From a virus: a stretch of 36,314 nucleotides of DNA. Within the stretch, counting starts at the first letter, position 1. Every line of letters begins with the position of its first letter. A program made the position numbers and the translations under genes. Shown piece after piece: positions 1-8,504 of this stretch. The stretch lies in IMG/VR virus record IMGVR_UViG_3300017708_000104, positions 1-36,314 of that record. One strand, 5' to 3'. The notes under the pieces are model-generated. The model was not told where the DNA came from, searched no databases, and worked only from the letters and a program-made list of their open reading frames with translations.

Positions 1-1217
1 GAATTTTTGTAGTATCAAAACATAATGCTGCCACTGAACTAATGCGTGTTCAGGAGGATGGCAATGTTGGAATAGGAACTACGAGTCCCGATGGTATAAT
101 ACATGTTAAAGGAACTGCTAACAGAACTTGTATTATTGAAAGAACATCAGGTTCTGAAGCTGTAAACTTAGCAGAAATGCTTACTCACCAAGCATTAACT
201 ATACAAAATAAAGCTAGTGGTGGTTTTTTAAACTTTGCAGGTGATGCTTCGGCTAGTGTGATACAATCACAATCAAATAGTAGTACAGCAGAAGATATAA
301 TTTTAAATCCTTATGGTGGTAGAGTTGGTATTGGAACTACGAGTGTTGGGGCTAAATTATATGTTAGTGGTAAAGATGATGCAGGTGCTAGTGATTTATT
401 AGCTCTCCAATTTGATAACTCTCCAGCTGATACTGGAATTACATTTAGAGATATTTTTGATGGGACACAAAGTAGATTTACTATAGATTCTAGTAATACA
501 AATGATTTACGAATATCTTCAGGTACTCAAATACATCTTTATGGTGGTACTTCAAATGGAACTGGTGATGGACATTTGAAAATAAACAGTAGTGGTCATT
601 TTACATCAACGTATGGCATGATTGTTTCAGTTGCTACCTTTGCTGAGGTTAGTAATGTTGGCTTTGGCTCATATAATAGTGGAGCTTGGGTAAACGGCAA
701 ATCCGCCTCTGCCAGTTGGCTAGCCGTGGCTGGAAATGGGGTGCTAAAATGGCAAACTGGCTCAGTTTTTGTCAATGGGTCATTATCTAAAAACTCAGGT
801 TCTTTTAAAATACCACATCCGTTACCAAGCAAAAAATCAACACATGCTTTAGTTCATTCATTTATCGAAGGTCCACAAGCAGACAACATTTACAGAGGAG
901 TTGTAGATTTAGTAAATGGAACAGCAACTATAAATATAGACACAGTATCAGGAATGACAGAAGGTACTTATGTACTATTAAATACAAACACTTCATGCTT
1001 TACTTCAAACGAAACAGATTGGGATGCAGTTAAAGGAAGTGTATCAGGAAACATATTAACTATTACTTGTCAGAACTCATCATCAACAGCAACTGTATCT
1101 TGGTTGGTAATTGGTGAAAGACATGACCAACACATGAAAGATACTGATTGGACTGATTCTGATGGTAAAGTAATAGTTGAACCATTAAAAGAACAAGAAG
1201 TAAATTTAGGGGATTAA
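1..1217 (+). CDS. Tail fibre-like protein, 5' partial
   Basis: The reading frame is open from the first bases of the window (frame beginning at base 3), so the ATG at 42 is probably internal and the true start lies upstream. The visible C-terminal part has about 400 residues. It contains two copies of the GNVGIGTTSP / GRVGIGTTSV type module, which is common in fibre and virion-surface proteins of marine phages and usually marks short beta-rich repeats of a trimeric fibre. The end of the protein is a distinct globular-looking segment without these repeats. Two further fibre-like genes follow, then the neck genes. I infer a host-recognition or virion-surface role. The exact T4 counterpart (gp12, gp34 to gp37) cannot be assigned from sequence alone. 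Confidence 0.7.
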   Translation, partial: IFVVSKHNAATELMRVQEDGNVGIGTTSPDGIIHVKGTANRTCIIERTSGSEAVNLAEMLTHQALTIQNKASGGFLNFAGDASASVIQSQSNSSTAEDIILNPYGGRVGIGTTSVGAKLYVSGKDDAGASDLLALQFDNSPADTGITFRDIFDGTQSRFTIDSSNTNDLRISSGTQIHLYGGTSNGTGDGHLKINSSGHFTSTYGMIVSVATFAEVSNVGFGSYNSGAWVNGKSASASWLAVAGNGVLKWQTGSVFVNGSLSKNSGSFKIPHPLPSKKSTHALVHSFIEGPQADNIYRGVVDLVNGTATINIDTVSGMTEGTYVLLNTNTSCFTSNETDWDAVKGSVSGNILTITCQNSSSTATVSWLVIGERHDQHMKDTDWTDSDGKVIVEPLKEQEVNLGD

Positions 1218-1241
1218 TAATAGCTACACTGGAAGGATAAT

Positions 1242-2606
1242 ATGGCATTTTCAAAGAACAGAAGATTAGCAGATTTAGTATCATCAGCAGGTGAGGTATC
1301 ATCTTTTGTTGATGCTTCAGTTACACACGCTGATTTACATACTAGCATGGATCTTACTGGTAAAACAGTTACAGTAGCAAATGCATCAACTGGCGATAAT
1401 GATACGACCGCAGCAAATACGGCATTCGTACAACAAGAAATCGCAGCATTAGTTGATTCAGCTCCTGGTACACTTAATACATTAAACGAATTAGCTGCAG
1501 CTTTAGGAGATGATGCTAGCTTCTCAACCACTGTAACGGATTCAATTGCTACTAAATTACCTTTAGCAGGTGGAACATTAACTGGCAACTTAATTGGAAC
1601 TCAAGCCTTTTTTAGTCCTAATACTGCAGGTAAAAATACAATTACTATAACTACTAACGCAGTTGATGATGGTAGAATACGTATAAAATCAAATACCACA
1701 GATAAGGTTGATATACAGGCAAATGGGATAAGTTATTTTAATGGTGGAAACGTAGGTATCGGAACAACTTCGCCTAGTACAGCTTTACACGTTTCAGCAG
1801 GTGATGGTAGTGCAGAATTAACAGTAGCTAGAACAGGTACTTATGCTTCGTCATGGAGTTTAAAACCTTACAATGCTGATTTCTTTATCAGAGAAAGTGG
1901 CTCAGATAGAGTTACTATCAAAGCTGGTGGCAACGTAGGTATCGGAACTGGTAGTCCTTCAAAAAAATTAGCAATTTCAAATGGTGGTGCTCAAGGCATT
2001 GAATTATCTCCTGAAGAATCAGGAGTAAGTCGCATATTTTCTTATAATCGTAGTTCAAATGCGTATACCCCTTTAAACATACAAGGTGAATACATAATGT
2101 TTGGCACAGGTACTAGTAACGCAGAAAGAGTACGCATTAACGCAGAAGGTATAGCATTTAATGGAGACTCAGCAGCAGCTAATTCACTTGACGATTATGA
2201 AGAAGGTACTTGGACTCCTGATTTAAGGAATCACACATCTTCATTTTCTACACAAACTTGGAATGCTGGACCAACAGCAGTTTACACAAAAATAGGAGAC
2301 TTGGTTTATATACATTTATCAGGCAGACTTAGTGCTGTTGCAGGAAATGGCACTGGTGAATTCAGAATATTTGGTTTACCTTTTGTACCTAGAAATACTG
2401 GTGGCTATCAAGAATTTAGACTGAATTTCATTTTAGGAAATCAACCCACAGCATCAGACTCATATGCTGCTTTTGCTTTTGTAAGAAATGGTGGTACAGA
2501 TTTTGGAACCAGACTTTTAAATGGTGCTGATACTATTTTTCAAGCAAATAGAATAGATAATGATACTTTTTTTAGCATATATGGGTGTTATAAAACCGCA
2601 TCATAA
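1242..2606 (+). CDS. Tail fibre-like protein
   Basis: 454 residues starting at ATG 1242 behind the ribosome site GGAAGGA. The N-terminal third carries a module with LNTLNELAAALGDDASFS (residues about 80-100), repeated almost identically in the fibre gene at 2948. The middle has two GNVGIGT repeats. The C-terminal domain begins with DDYEEGTWTP, a segment typical of the last domain of many phage fibre and collar proteins, followed by a beta-rich end. The modular make-up and the neighbouring fibre-like genes support a structural, probably receptor-binding, component. No intramolecular chaperone or lyase motif is recognisable. Substrate and exact location on the virion are unknown. Confidence 0.7.
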   Translation: MAFSKNRRLADLVSSAGEVSSFVDASVTHADLHTSMDLTGKTVTVANASTGDNDTTAANTAFVQQEIAALVDSAPGTLNTLNELAAALGDDASFSTTVTDSIATKLPLAGGTLTGNLIGTQAFFSPNTAGKNTITITTNAVDDGRIRIKSNTTDKVDIQANGISYFNGGNVGIGTTSPSTALHVSAGDGSAELTVARTGTYASSWSLKPYNADFFIRESGSDRVTIKAGGNVGIGTGSPSKKLAISNGGAQGIELSPEESGVSRIFSYNRSSNAYTPLNIQGEYIMFGTGTSNAERVRINAEGIAFNGDSAAANSLDDYEEGTWTPDLRNHTSSFSTQTWNAGPTAVYTKIGDLVYIHLSGRLSAVAGNGTGEFRIFGLPFVPRNTGGYQEFRLNFILGNQPTASDSYAAFAFVRNGGTDFGTRLLNGADTIFQANRIDNDTFFSIYGCYKTAS

Positions 2607-2612
2607 TAATTA

Positions 2613-2632
2613 TACCTAGTGGATTCTAGGTA
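2613..2632 (+). other. Perfect intergenic hairpin
   Basis: TACCTAG and CTAGGTA form a 7-bp perfect stem around a 6-base loop (TGGATT), in the 44-base gap between two fibre genes. No U-tract follows, so it is not a classical terminator. It may be a processing or stability element in the transcript leader of the small gene at 2651. Confidence 0.5.
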
Positions 2633-2650
2633 CGGACATAGGAGAAAAAA

Positions 2651-2944
2651 ATGGCAATAACAAAAACAACAGAAGAAGATAAAATAGAAATTATTGGAGA
2701 ACATAAAAATATACAGGTAAGAACAGCTACTGTTATTAAAGAAGATGGCGTAGAACTTACAAGGACTTTTCATAGACACACACTACAATGTGTTGAATCA
2801 TCTTATGATGGTAGTTCTTGGACTCATACTGATACAGATATATCTGGAGAATCCGCGGAGGTTCAAGCTATTGCAAATGCTGTTTGGACTACTACAGTGA
2901 AGAACGCTAAAAAATCCGCTAATGAAGCAAACCCAGGAACATAA
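2651..2944 (+). CDS. Conserved small protein of unknown function
   Basis: 97 residues, ATG 2651 preceded by AGGAG. The protein is polar, with an N-terminal half likely rich in beta strands (IEIIGEHKNIQVRTATVI) and a more helical C-terminal third. No signal peptide, membrane segment or catalytic motif is visible. It sits between two fibre-like genes with only 3 bases to the next gene, so it is probably co-expressed with them and could be a minor virion or fibre-assembly protein. I do not recognise a characterised family; small proteins of this look occur next to fibre genes in marine T4-like phages, but the function is open. Confidence 0.6.
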   Translation: MAITKTTEEDKIEIIGEHKNIQVRTATVIKEDGVELTRTFHRHTLQCVESSYDGSSWTHTDTDISGESAEVQAIANAVWTTTVKNAKKSANEANPGT

Positions 2945-2947
2945 AAG

Positions 2948-4645
2948 ATGTCATTAACAAAAGTAAAAGCAGGTAATATATTATTAACTACTCCATCAGC
3001 GAGTAGCAACGATGTAACTCCAGCAACAACAGCTTATGTAACTACAGCACTTGCCAATATGGTAGATAGTGCACCAAGTACATTAAATACACTTAACGAG
3101 TTAGCAGCTGCGTTAGGAGATGATGCTAACTTTAGTACAACAGTAACTAATTCTATAGCGGCTAAAGCACCTATAGAGAGCCCAACATTTACTACAACAA
3201 TAACAACGCCTGACATTAATATAACTGGTGGTAGTCAGATAGGACAAGACTACGCATATCTGAAAAGTGACAGCACAACTACTGCAAGTTTAACTCTTAG
3301 AAAAGATTCTACAGGTGCAGATTCAATTGACTTTTTACAATTAAGAAGCGATGGTAATGGTCTTATTGGTAAAATTGAAGGTGATGGAGATATTTCTTTT
3401 AAAAATGCTACCTTTACTGGAACAGTTACTAGTGCTAATATTGTCTCTACATCAAATACAGCAACACAATTTAAGAACGCCACAGACACAGATATACAAC
3501 ATAGATTTGAAACAAATCAAGGGGCTGATTTTGCAATACATAGATTAATAGGATCTGATGGTGTAGATAATAAATTTATTATTGGATATGGTCCAAATCA
3601 TGGAAGTACCCCTAATCACATAGCAATAAAGAACAATCATGCAAGTGGGTCAATAGGATTTAACACAAGCGCAACTTCTACTGAAAGAATGCGTATTGAT
3701 AGTAATGGTAATGTTGGCATAGGAGCAACTCCAAAAGTAACAGAAGCCGGTTGGACTAATTTAAGTGTTGGTGGTCAAGGAGCATTAATTAATTCTACAA
3801 GTGCTAATGCAGGTGGTAGAACACAGTTATCCAATAATGTCTATGTAGATGAGTCTGGGAATTATAGTTATATATCAACTGATGAAGCATCTTTATATAA
3901 ACAAATAAACGGAATTCACTCTTGGCATACTGCAGCTAGTGGTTCGGCAGATGCTCATATAACAATGTCAGAAAAGATGCGTATTACTTCTGCTGGAAAC
4001 GTAGGCATAGGAACTGCGAGTCCTGCAGCACCTTTAGATGTAGTTTCAAATAGTTCTGCTGTTGGTATAGAACTTAGAGGTAGAAGTGCTGATAACATTG
4101 GTCAACTTTCATTTGAGAGCAATGATAGTGGAACTACTTATAGTCAACTTCAAAGTCTTTCTACAGAGTTAAAAGTAAAAACTATTGCCAATATACCCAT
4201 GAGTTTTCATACAAATAATAAAGCAAGAATGGTAATAAAATCAAATGGTGGTCTCCAACTGAATGATGATACTAGTACTAGCAATAGAAAAGAAGAGGTA
4301 TTTCACTATAAAAACGTTGGAACAAGTTACACAGATTACTTTTCAGTTGATTTACCTTCATCACATACAGCCGTATTTTATGAAATCATTACTTTTGGTG
4401 CAGATTGGAGTGGCCATTCAGCAGCTCGTTCATATTATAAAGGTTTTATGAGTGGAACAACTGGTTACTCAGGAGATAATGAGATAGAAAATTCTGGTGC
4501 ATACGGCGCAGGTAGTCATATTGATTGGAACTACACTAGGTCAGGTAGTACGGTAACTTTTCAAGTAAAACTTTACACCGGTACGAGTGGTTTAGCCGCT
4601 TATATCAGAATAATTGGAACCTTTGGAAACATAACACTACTGTAA
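2948..4645 (+). CDS. Tail fibre-like protein
   Basis: 565 residues. The N-terminal region contains ATTAYVTTALANMVDSAP followed by LNTLNELAAALGDDANFS, the same module as in the fibre gene at 1242. The middle has GNVGIGATP and GNVGIGTASP repeats with MRIDSNG and MRITSAG spacers, typical of beta-helical shaft segments. The C-terminal about 120 residues form a unique domain rich in Tyr, Gly and Ser that differs from the other two fibre genes and would be a candidate tip or adhesin. It is followed by the late promoter of the neck operon. Assignment as a fibre is by composition and modular repeats, not by a specific T4 homologue. Confidence 0.7.
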   Translation: MSLTKVKAGNILLTTPSASSNDVTPATTAYVTTALANMVDSAPSTLNTLNELAAALGDDANFSTTVTNSIAAKAPIESPTFTTTITTPDINITGGSQIGQDYAYLKSDSTTTASLTLRKDSTGADSIDFLQLRSDGNGLIGKIEGDGDISFKNATFTGTVTSANIVSTSNTATQFKNATDTDIQHRFETNQGADFAIHRLIGSDGVDNKFIIGYGPNHGSTPNHIAIKNNHASGSIGFNTSATSTERMRIDSNGNVGIGATPKVTEAGWTNLSVGGQGALINSTSANAGGRTQLSNNVYVDESGNYSYISTDEASLYKQINGIHSWHTAASGSADAHITMSEKMRITSAGNVGIGTASPAAPLDVVSNSSAVGIELRGRSADNIGQLSFESNDSGTTYSQLQSLSTELKVKTIANIPMSFHTNNKARMVIKSNGGLQLNDDTSTSNRKEEVFHYKNVGTSYTDYFSVDLPSSHTAVFYEIITFGADWSGHSAARSYYKGFMSGTTGYSGDNEIENSGAYGAGSHIDWNYTRSGSTVTFQVKLYTGTSGLAAYIRIIGTFGNITLL

Positions 4646-4662
4646 ATAGAGAAATAAATGTA

Positions 4663-4670
4663 TATAAATA
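4663..4670 (+). promoter_or_regulatory. T4-type late promoter (gp13 operon)
   Basis: Exact TATAAATA box in the 43-base gap before gp13, 18 bases upstream of its ATG. This is the T4 late promoter consensus read by gp55 with the gp45 clamp; both are encoded in this window. Confidence 0.7.
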
Positions 4671-4688
4671 GAATAAAGGATATTAAAT

Positions 4689-5663
4689 ATGGCAGCACCA
4701 AATAGTAAAGCAACATTAACAGATCACTGTCTAAGGGCATTAGGATATCCTGTGATTGAAATAAATGTTGACGATGACCAGGTAGAAGATAGAGTAGATG
4801 AGGCTTTACAGTTTTATCAACACTATCATTCAGATGCCGTAGAAAAAGTATATTTAAAACATAAAGTTACTAATTCAGAAATAGAATTTACCGCCGCTTC
4901 AAATGGTACATTCGTAAAAGGTGAAATTATTACAGGTGGAACATCAGGCGCATCTTCAGTTATTGAATCTGTTACAAGCACAACCAAAATAAGGTACAAT
5001 GCATTAACAGACTTTAGTAAAGTATTTGCAGTTGGTGATGTAGTCACAGGCGGCACGTCCGGAGCTACAGGCACTATTAAAGCTAGTGGGATAACTATTG
5101 GTGATATAGAGAACGGTTATATAACCACACCAGAATTAGTTCAAGACGTATTAGATGTATTTCCAATAGAGGAAGCAACTACATCTACTAATATGTTTGA
5201 CATTAAATATCAAATGCACTTAAATGACATTTATTCATTAGGATTCTTAGGATCTTTAAGTGAATATGTTATGACACAACAATGGTTATCATTATTAGAT
5301 ATGGTAATTGACGATAGTACAAAGCATCTTAGTTTTGACAAACACAAAGATCAATTAAGGATCGATATGGATTGGAATAAAGAAGTTGATAGAGATGATT
5401 ACTTAATTGTAGAATGTAATAGAGTAATAGATCCAGACACATATACAGAAGTTTATAATGATTACTTCTTAAAAAGATATGCAACTGCACTTATTAAAAG
5501 ACAATGGGGAACAAACTTATTAAAGTTCGAAGGTATGCAAATGCCTGGCGGAGTAACATTTAATGGGAGACAACTCTTTGATGATGCTAATGAAGAAATT
5601 TTAAAATTAGAGGAAGAGTGTAGATTAAATTGGGAACAACCAGTCGATTTCTATACAGGATAA
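4689..5663 (+). CDS. 13: Neck protein gp13-like
   Basis: 324 residues, close to T4 gp13 (309). The N-terminus ALGYPVIEINVDDDQVEDR, with a following LQFYQHYHSDAVEK helix, and the C-terminal half (QWGTNLLKFEGMQMPGGV) match the gp13 neck/head-completion family. These proteins seal the portal vertex and connect the filled head to the tail with gp14. Residues about 62-138 form an insertion made of two GEIITGGTSGA / GDVVTGGTSGA repeats that interrupts the domain. First gene of the operon gp13-gp14-gp15-gp16-gp17, behind a late promoter. Assignment rests on sequence character plus perfect synteny with gp14. Confidence 0.9.
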   Translation: MAAPNSKATLTDHCLRALGYPVIEINVDDDQVEDRVDEALQFYQHYHSDAVEKVYLKHKVTNSEIEFTAASNGTFVKGEIITGGTSGASSVIESVTSTTKIRYNALTDFSKVFAVGDVVTGGTSGATGTIKASGITIGDIENGYITTPELVQDVLDVFPIEEATTSTNMFDIKYQMHLNDIYSLGFLGSLSEYVMTQQWLSLLDMVIDDSTKHLSFDKHKDQLRIDMDWNKEVDRDDYLIVECNRVIDPDTYTEVYNDYFLKRYATALIKRQWGTNLLKFEGMQMPGGVTFNGRQLFDDANEEILKLEEECRLNWEQPVDFYTG

Positions 5664-5666
5664 GTT

Positions 5667-6611
5667 ATGCCAAGATCAGTTTTCTTTTCTCAGGCAGTTA
5701 GATCAGAACAAAATCTTTACGAAGATCTGGTTATAGAAAGCCTAAAAATATTCGGTCAGGATGTATATTACATTCCGCGAACATTAGTGAATAGAGACGA
5801 TGTACTAAATGAAGATCCAGCATCAAGATTCGACGATGCATATTTAATAGAAGCTTACTTAGAAAATGTAGATGGTTTTGAAGGACAAGGTGATTTATAT
5901 TCTAAGTTTGGTTTAGAAATACGAGATGAAGCAACCTTTGTAATTTCTAGAAGACAGTGGGAAAAGATCGTTGGTATATTTTCTAGTGATTTAACAAACC
6001 CAAAACCCCAGGAAGGAGACGTTTTATTCCTTCCAATGACAAACTCTTTCTTTGAAATATCTTTTGTAGAAGATGATTCACCTTTCTATCAGTTATCTAA
6101 TTTACCAGTTTATAGAATGCAATGTTCTTTATTCGAATATTCAGACGAAGACTTCGATACTGGTATAGAAAGTATAGATCAAAAAACAGGTGCATCAGCT
6201 TATCAAGTCACAATGGATTTAGCTATCACAGGTGGTAATCATTTTGAAATTGGTGAAATAGTTCAACAAACTGTTGGGGTAAATGATTCTGGTGTGGATA
6301 TTATTGTTAAAGGTGAAGTTCAGAATAGAACTAAATCATCAGACACAGTATCCCAGATAGGTGTTTCTAATATAGAAGTTACGGGAAGCTCTGGTGTAGC
6401 TAGGGAGTTTATAGTATCAAACTCTGCACCAATGGTAGGTTCAATCAATAGCTATTCTGCTTATGTAACTAAGGTATATGGATTAACAGATACAACTGAA
6501 ACCTTTGATACAGATGGTGCTTCACAAAATGTAGAATTTGAATTAGAAGCTGATGGATTTATTGACTTTAGTGAAACTAATCCATTTGGCGATCCTTCGG
6601 AGACTTATTAA
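5667..6611 (+). CDS. 14: Neck protein gp14-like
   Basis: 314 residues (T4 gp14 is 256). The beginning MPRSVFFSQAVRSEQNLYED and the segment FGQDVYYIPRTLVNRDDVLNED are hallmarks of the gp14 head-completion/neck family, which works with gp13 to finish the neck before tail joining. The C-terminal third holds an extra beta-rich part (GEIVQQTVG, IVKGEVQNRTKSSDT), which explains the added length and is a common extension in marine T4-like phages. It starts 3 bases after gp13 and its stop overlaps the gp15 start (TAATG), so the three genes are translationally linked. Confidence 0.92.
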   Translation: MPRSVFFSQAVRSEQNLYEDLVIESLKIFGQDVYYIPRTLVNRDDVLNEDPASRFDDAYLIEAYLENVDGFEGQGDLYSKFGLEIRDEATFVISRRQWEKIVGIFSSDLTNPKPQEGDVLFLPMTNSFFEISFVEDDSPFYQLSNLPVYRMQCSLFEYSDEDFDTGIESIDQKTGASAYQVTMDLAITGGNHFEIGEIVQQTVGVNDSGVDIIVKGEVQNRTKSSDTVSQIGVSNIEVTGSSGVAREFIVSNSAPMVGSINSYSAYVTKVYGLTDTTETFDTDGASQNVEFELEADGFIDFSETNPFGDPSETY

Positions 6612-8080
6612 TGTTTGGACTTCATTTCTATCACGCAACAATGAGAAAATCAGTAGCAGTGTTTGGTACACTGTTCAATGATATTTCTGTGGTAAGAAAA
6701 GCGAGTGATGGATCTATATTAAATCAGGTACGTGTTCCGTTAGCTTATGGTCCAAAACAAAAATTTCTTTCTAGACTAGATCAGGAAACAGGATTTGATG
6801 CCCCAGTGGGAATTAAATTACCGCGTATGGCTTTTGAAATAACTTCTCTGGATTTAGATGTAGTTCAAAAAGGACAAAAAAGAAACAAGATAGTAGAGAA
6901 TCACGGTTCAGATGTAACTAAAAAGAAAACATTACAGAACTATACAGCATATAATATTGGTATGCAATTAAATATTCTTGCAAAGAACCAAGATGATGGA
7001 TTACAAATTATAGAACAAATACTTCCTTATTTCCAACCAGAATATACATTAACAATTAAACCAGTCACTGGATTTGATTTAAAACAAGATGTTCCAGTTA
7101 TATTAACTGGTGTAGCTATTGATGATCAGTATGAAGGGTCATATGAAGAGAGAAGAGTATTAACTTACACCTTGGATTTTGTTATGAAAATGAAGTTCTA
7201 TGGACCAACTGTAAATCAAGGGGTGATACGAGAAGTTAATCTTGACTTTGAAAATCAACAAACAGGTGAATTTTACGAGGGATTAAACTATACAGTTAGA
7301 CCTTCAGACACTGCAGATAATAAAGTTGTTACGGTATCATATGACGAAAACCAATTTGTAGTTGGTGGAGATCAATTTATATATGATGTAGAAATACAGC
7401 CTCAGTCAGTACAGATTGCAACTGCAAGTTCATCTTCAAGCACAGCGGAAGTACAACTTATTAACACATCATCATTACAAGTTGGACACATAGTAAGTGG
7501 AACAGGTATAAGTGGAACACCTCAGATATCTGCTATCAATTCACCAACTAAGATTACATTAAATACCGCTCAATCAATTGGAAACAACGTAACCTTATCA
7601 TTTACTGCTAATAAGTTTTACATCTTTGCCCAGGTACAACCTACGTTAACCTTATATAGAGGAAACACTTATATATTCCATCATCCAAGCGGACATCCAA
7701 TTAGATTTTCAACTACAAATGATGGAACACATGCTGGTGGTGCAGCATATACAACAGGGGTAGTAACAGATACAACTACTACGACTGCTCAAGTAAATGG
7801 CGCAGTTAATAATAGTACAAGTGTAACATTAACAGCTTCTAATCCAAATATAAAAGTTGGGGATGTAGTTACAGCTACAGGAATTAGTACAACGGTAGCT
7901 GCTATTAATGGACTTAGTTTAACACTATCAGAGGCAAAAACAATTGCAAATGGAACAACCCTGACATTTACAACATCCAGGACATTATTTTCACCAGTAG
8001 AAAATACACCTGAAGATTTATTTTATTATTGTGCAAATCATCCTAAAATGGGTGGACAAGTAATAGTATTAACATCGTAA
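6611..8080 (+). CDS. 15: Tail sheath stabilizer/completion protein gp15-like with cupredoxin-like extension
   Basis: 489 residues against 272 in T4. Residues 1 to about 265 (MFGLHFYHATMRKSVAVFGTL, then LDFVMKMKFYGPT near 190-200) match gp15, which caps the tail sheath and tube end and binds the neck. The extra C-terminus has a GHIVSGTGIS-type repeat (about 265-335), then a cupredoxin-like domain (about 336 to the end). In that domain H362 (GHPIRF), C474, H477 and M480 (YYCANHPKM) occupy the spacing of a type-1 copper site, Cys-x2-His-x2-Met. A second copy of the repeat (about 383-456) is inserted inside the cupredoxin fold. Copper binding is inferred, not shown. The start overlaps the gp14 stop. 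Confidence 0.88.
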   Translation: MFGLHFYHATMRKSVAVFGTLFNDISVVRKASDGSILNQVRVPLAYGPKQKFLSRLDQETGFDAPVGIKLPRMAFEITSLDLDVVQKGQKRNKIVENHGSDVTKKKTLQNYTAYNIGMQLNILAKNQDDGLQIIEQILPYFQPEYTLTIKPVTGFDLKQDVPVILTGVAIDDQYEGSYEERRVLTYTLDFVMKMKFYGPTVNQGVIREVNLDFENQQTGEFYEGLNYTVRPSDTADNKVVTVSYDENQFVVGGDQFIYDVEIQPQSVQIATASSSSSTAEVQLINTSSLQVGHIVSGTGISGTPQISAINSPTKITLNTAQSIGNNVTLSFTANKFYIFAQVQPTLTLYRGNTYIFHHPSGHPIRFSTTNDGTHAGGAAYTTGVVTDTTTTTAQVNGAVNNSTSVTLTASNPNIKVGDVVTATGISTTVAAINGLSLTLSEAKTIANGTTLTFTTSRTLFSPVENTPEDLFYYCANHPKMGGQVIVLTS

Positions 8081-8090
8081 TGGATATATT

Positions 8091-8504
8091 ATGGACAAAA
8101 GAAAAGAACTATCAAAGTCTTTAGAATCACATCTACCTGCAAAGAAAAAAGGAGATATGATTGCTTTTAAAGAAAGACAAGAAATCAAAGACGATTACGA
8201 ACTTGCACGAGCAACCTATAAAGATTTAATTAATACGGGTATGCGCTCGCTAGACGTACTCGCCGAGCTCGCCCGCGAGAGCGAGCACCCACGTGCGTTC
8301 GAGGTTTTAAGTAGAGCTATTAAAGATGTAGCTGATACTACTGACAAACTTATGGAACTACAAAAGAATAAGAAAGCTTTAAATAAAGAAGAAGTAGAAG
8401 AAGAAAAGAAACGATTGGTAACTAATAATAATTTATTTGTAGGAAGTACTGCCGATCTACAAAAGATGATATTAGATAAAGATTTTATTGATGCAGAGGA
8501 TTAA
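8091..8504 (+). CDS. 16: Terminase small subunit gp16-like
   Basis: 137 residues (T4 gp16 is 164), predicted almost entirely helical. The segment DDYELARATYKDLINTGMRSL, followed by ESEHPRAFEVLSRAIKDVADT and a charged coiled helix, matches the central helical hairpin of T4-type small terminase subunits, which form rings, recognise DNA and stimulate the gp17 ATPase. It lies directly before and overlaps gp17. Unusually, bases 8243-8303 inside the gene are GC-rich (43 of 61) and contain inverted repeats, unlike the AT-rich surroundings. No strong ribosome site precedes the ATG; translation may depend on coupling to gp15, 10 bases upstream. Confidence 0.88.
   Translation: MDKRKELSKSLESHLPAKKKGDMIAFKERQEIKDDYELARATYKDLINTGMRSLDVLAELARESEHPRAFEVLSRAIKDVADTTDKLMELQKNKKALNKEEVEEEKKRLVTNNNLFVGSTADLQKMILDKDFIDAED

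Noticed and set aside
929-936. TATAAATA inside the first fibre gene
   Set aside because: It lies in coding sequence with no gene start downstream; a chance match is expected in AT-rich DNA. The same applies to matches at 22195-22202 in uvsW and 33869-33876 in gp62, although the last could in theory feed regA.
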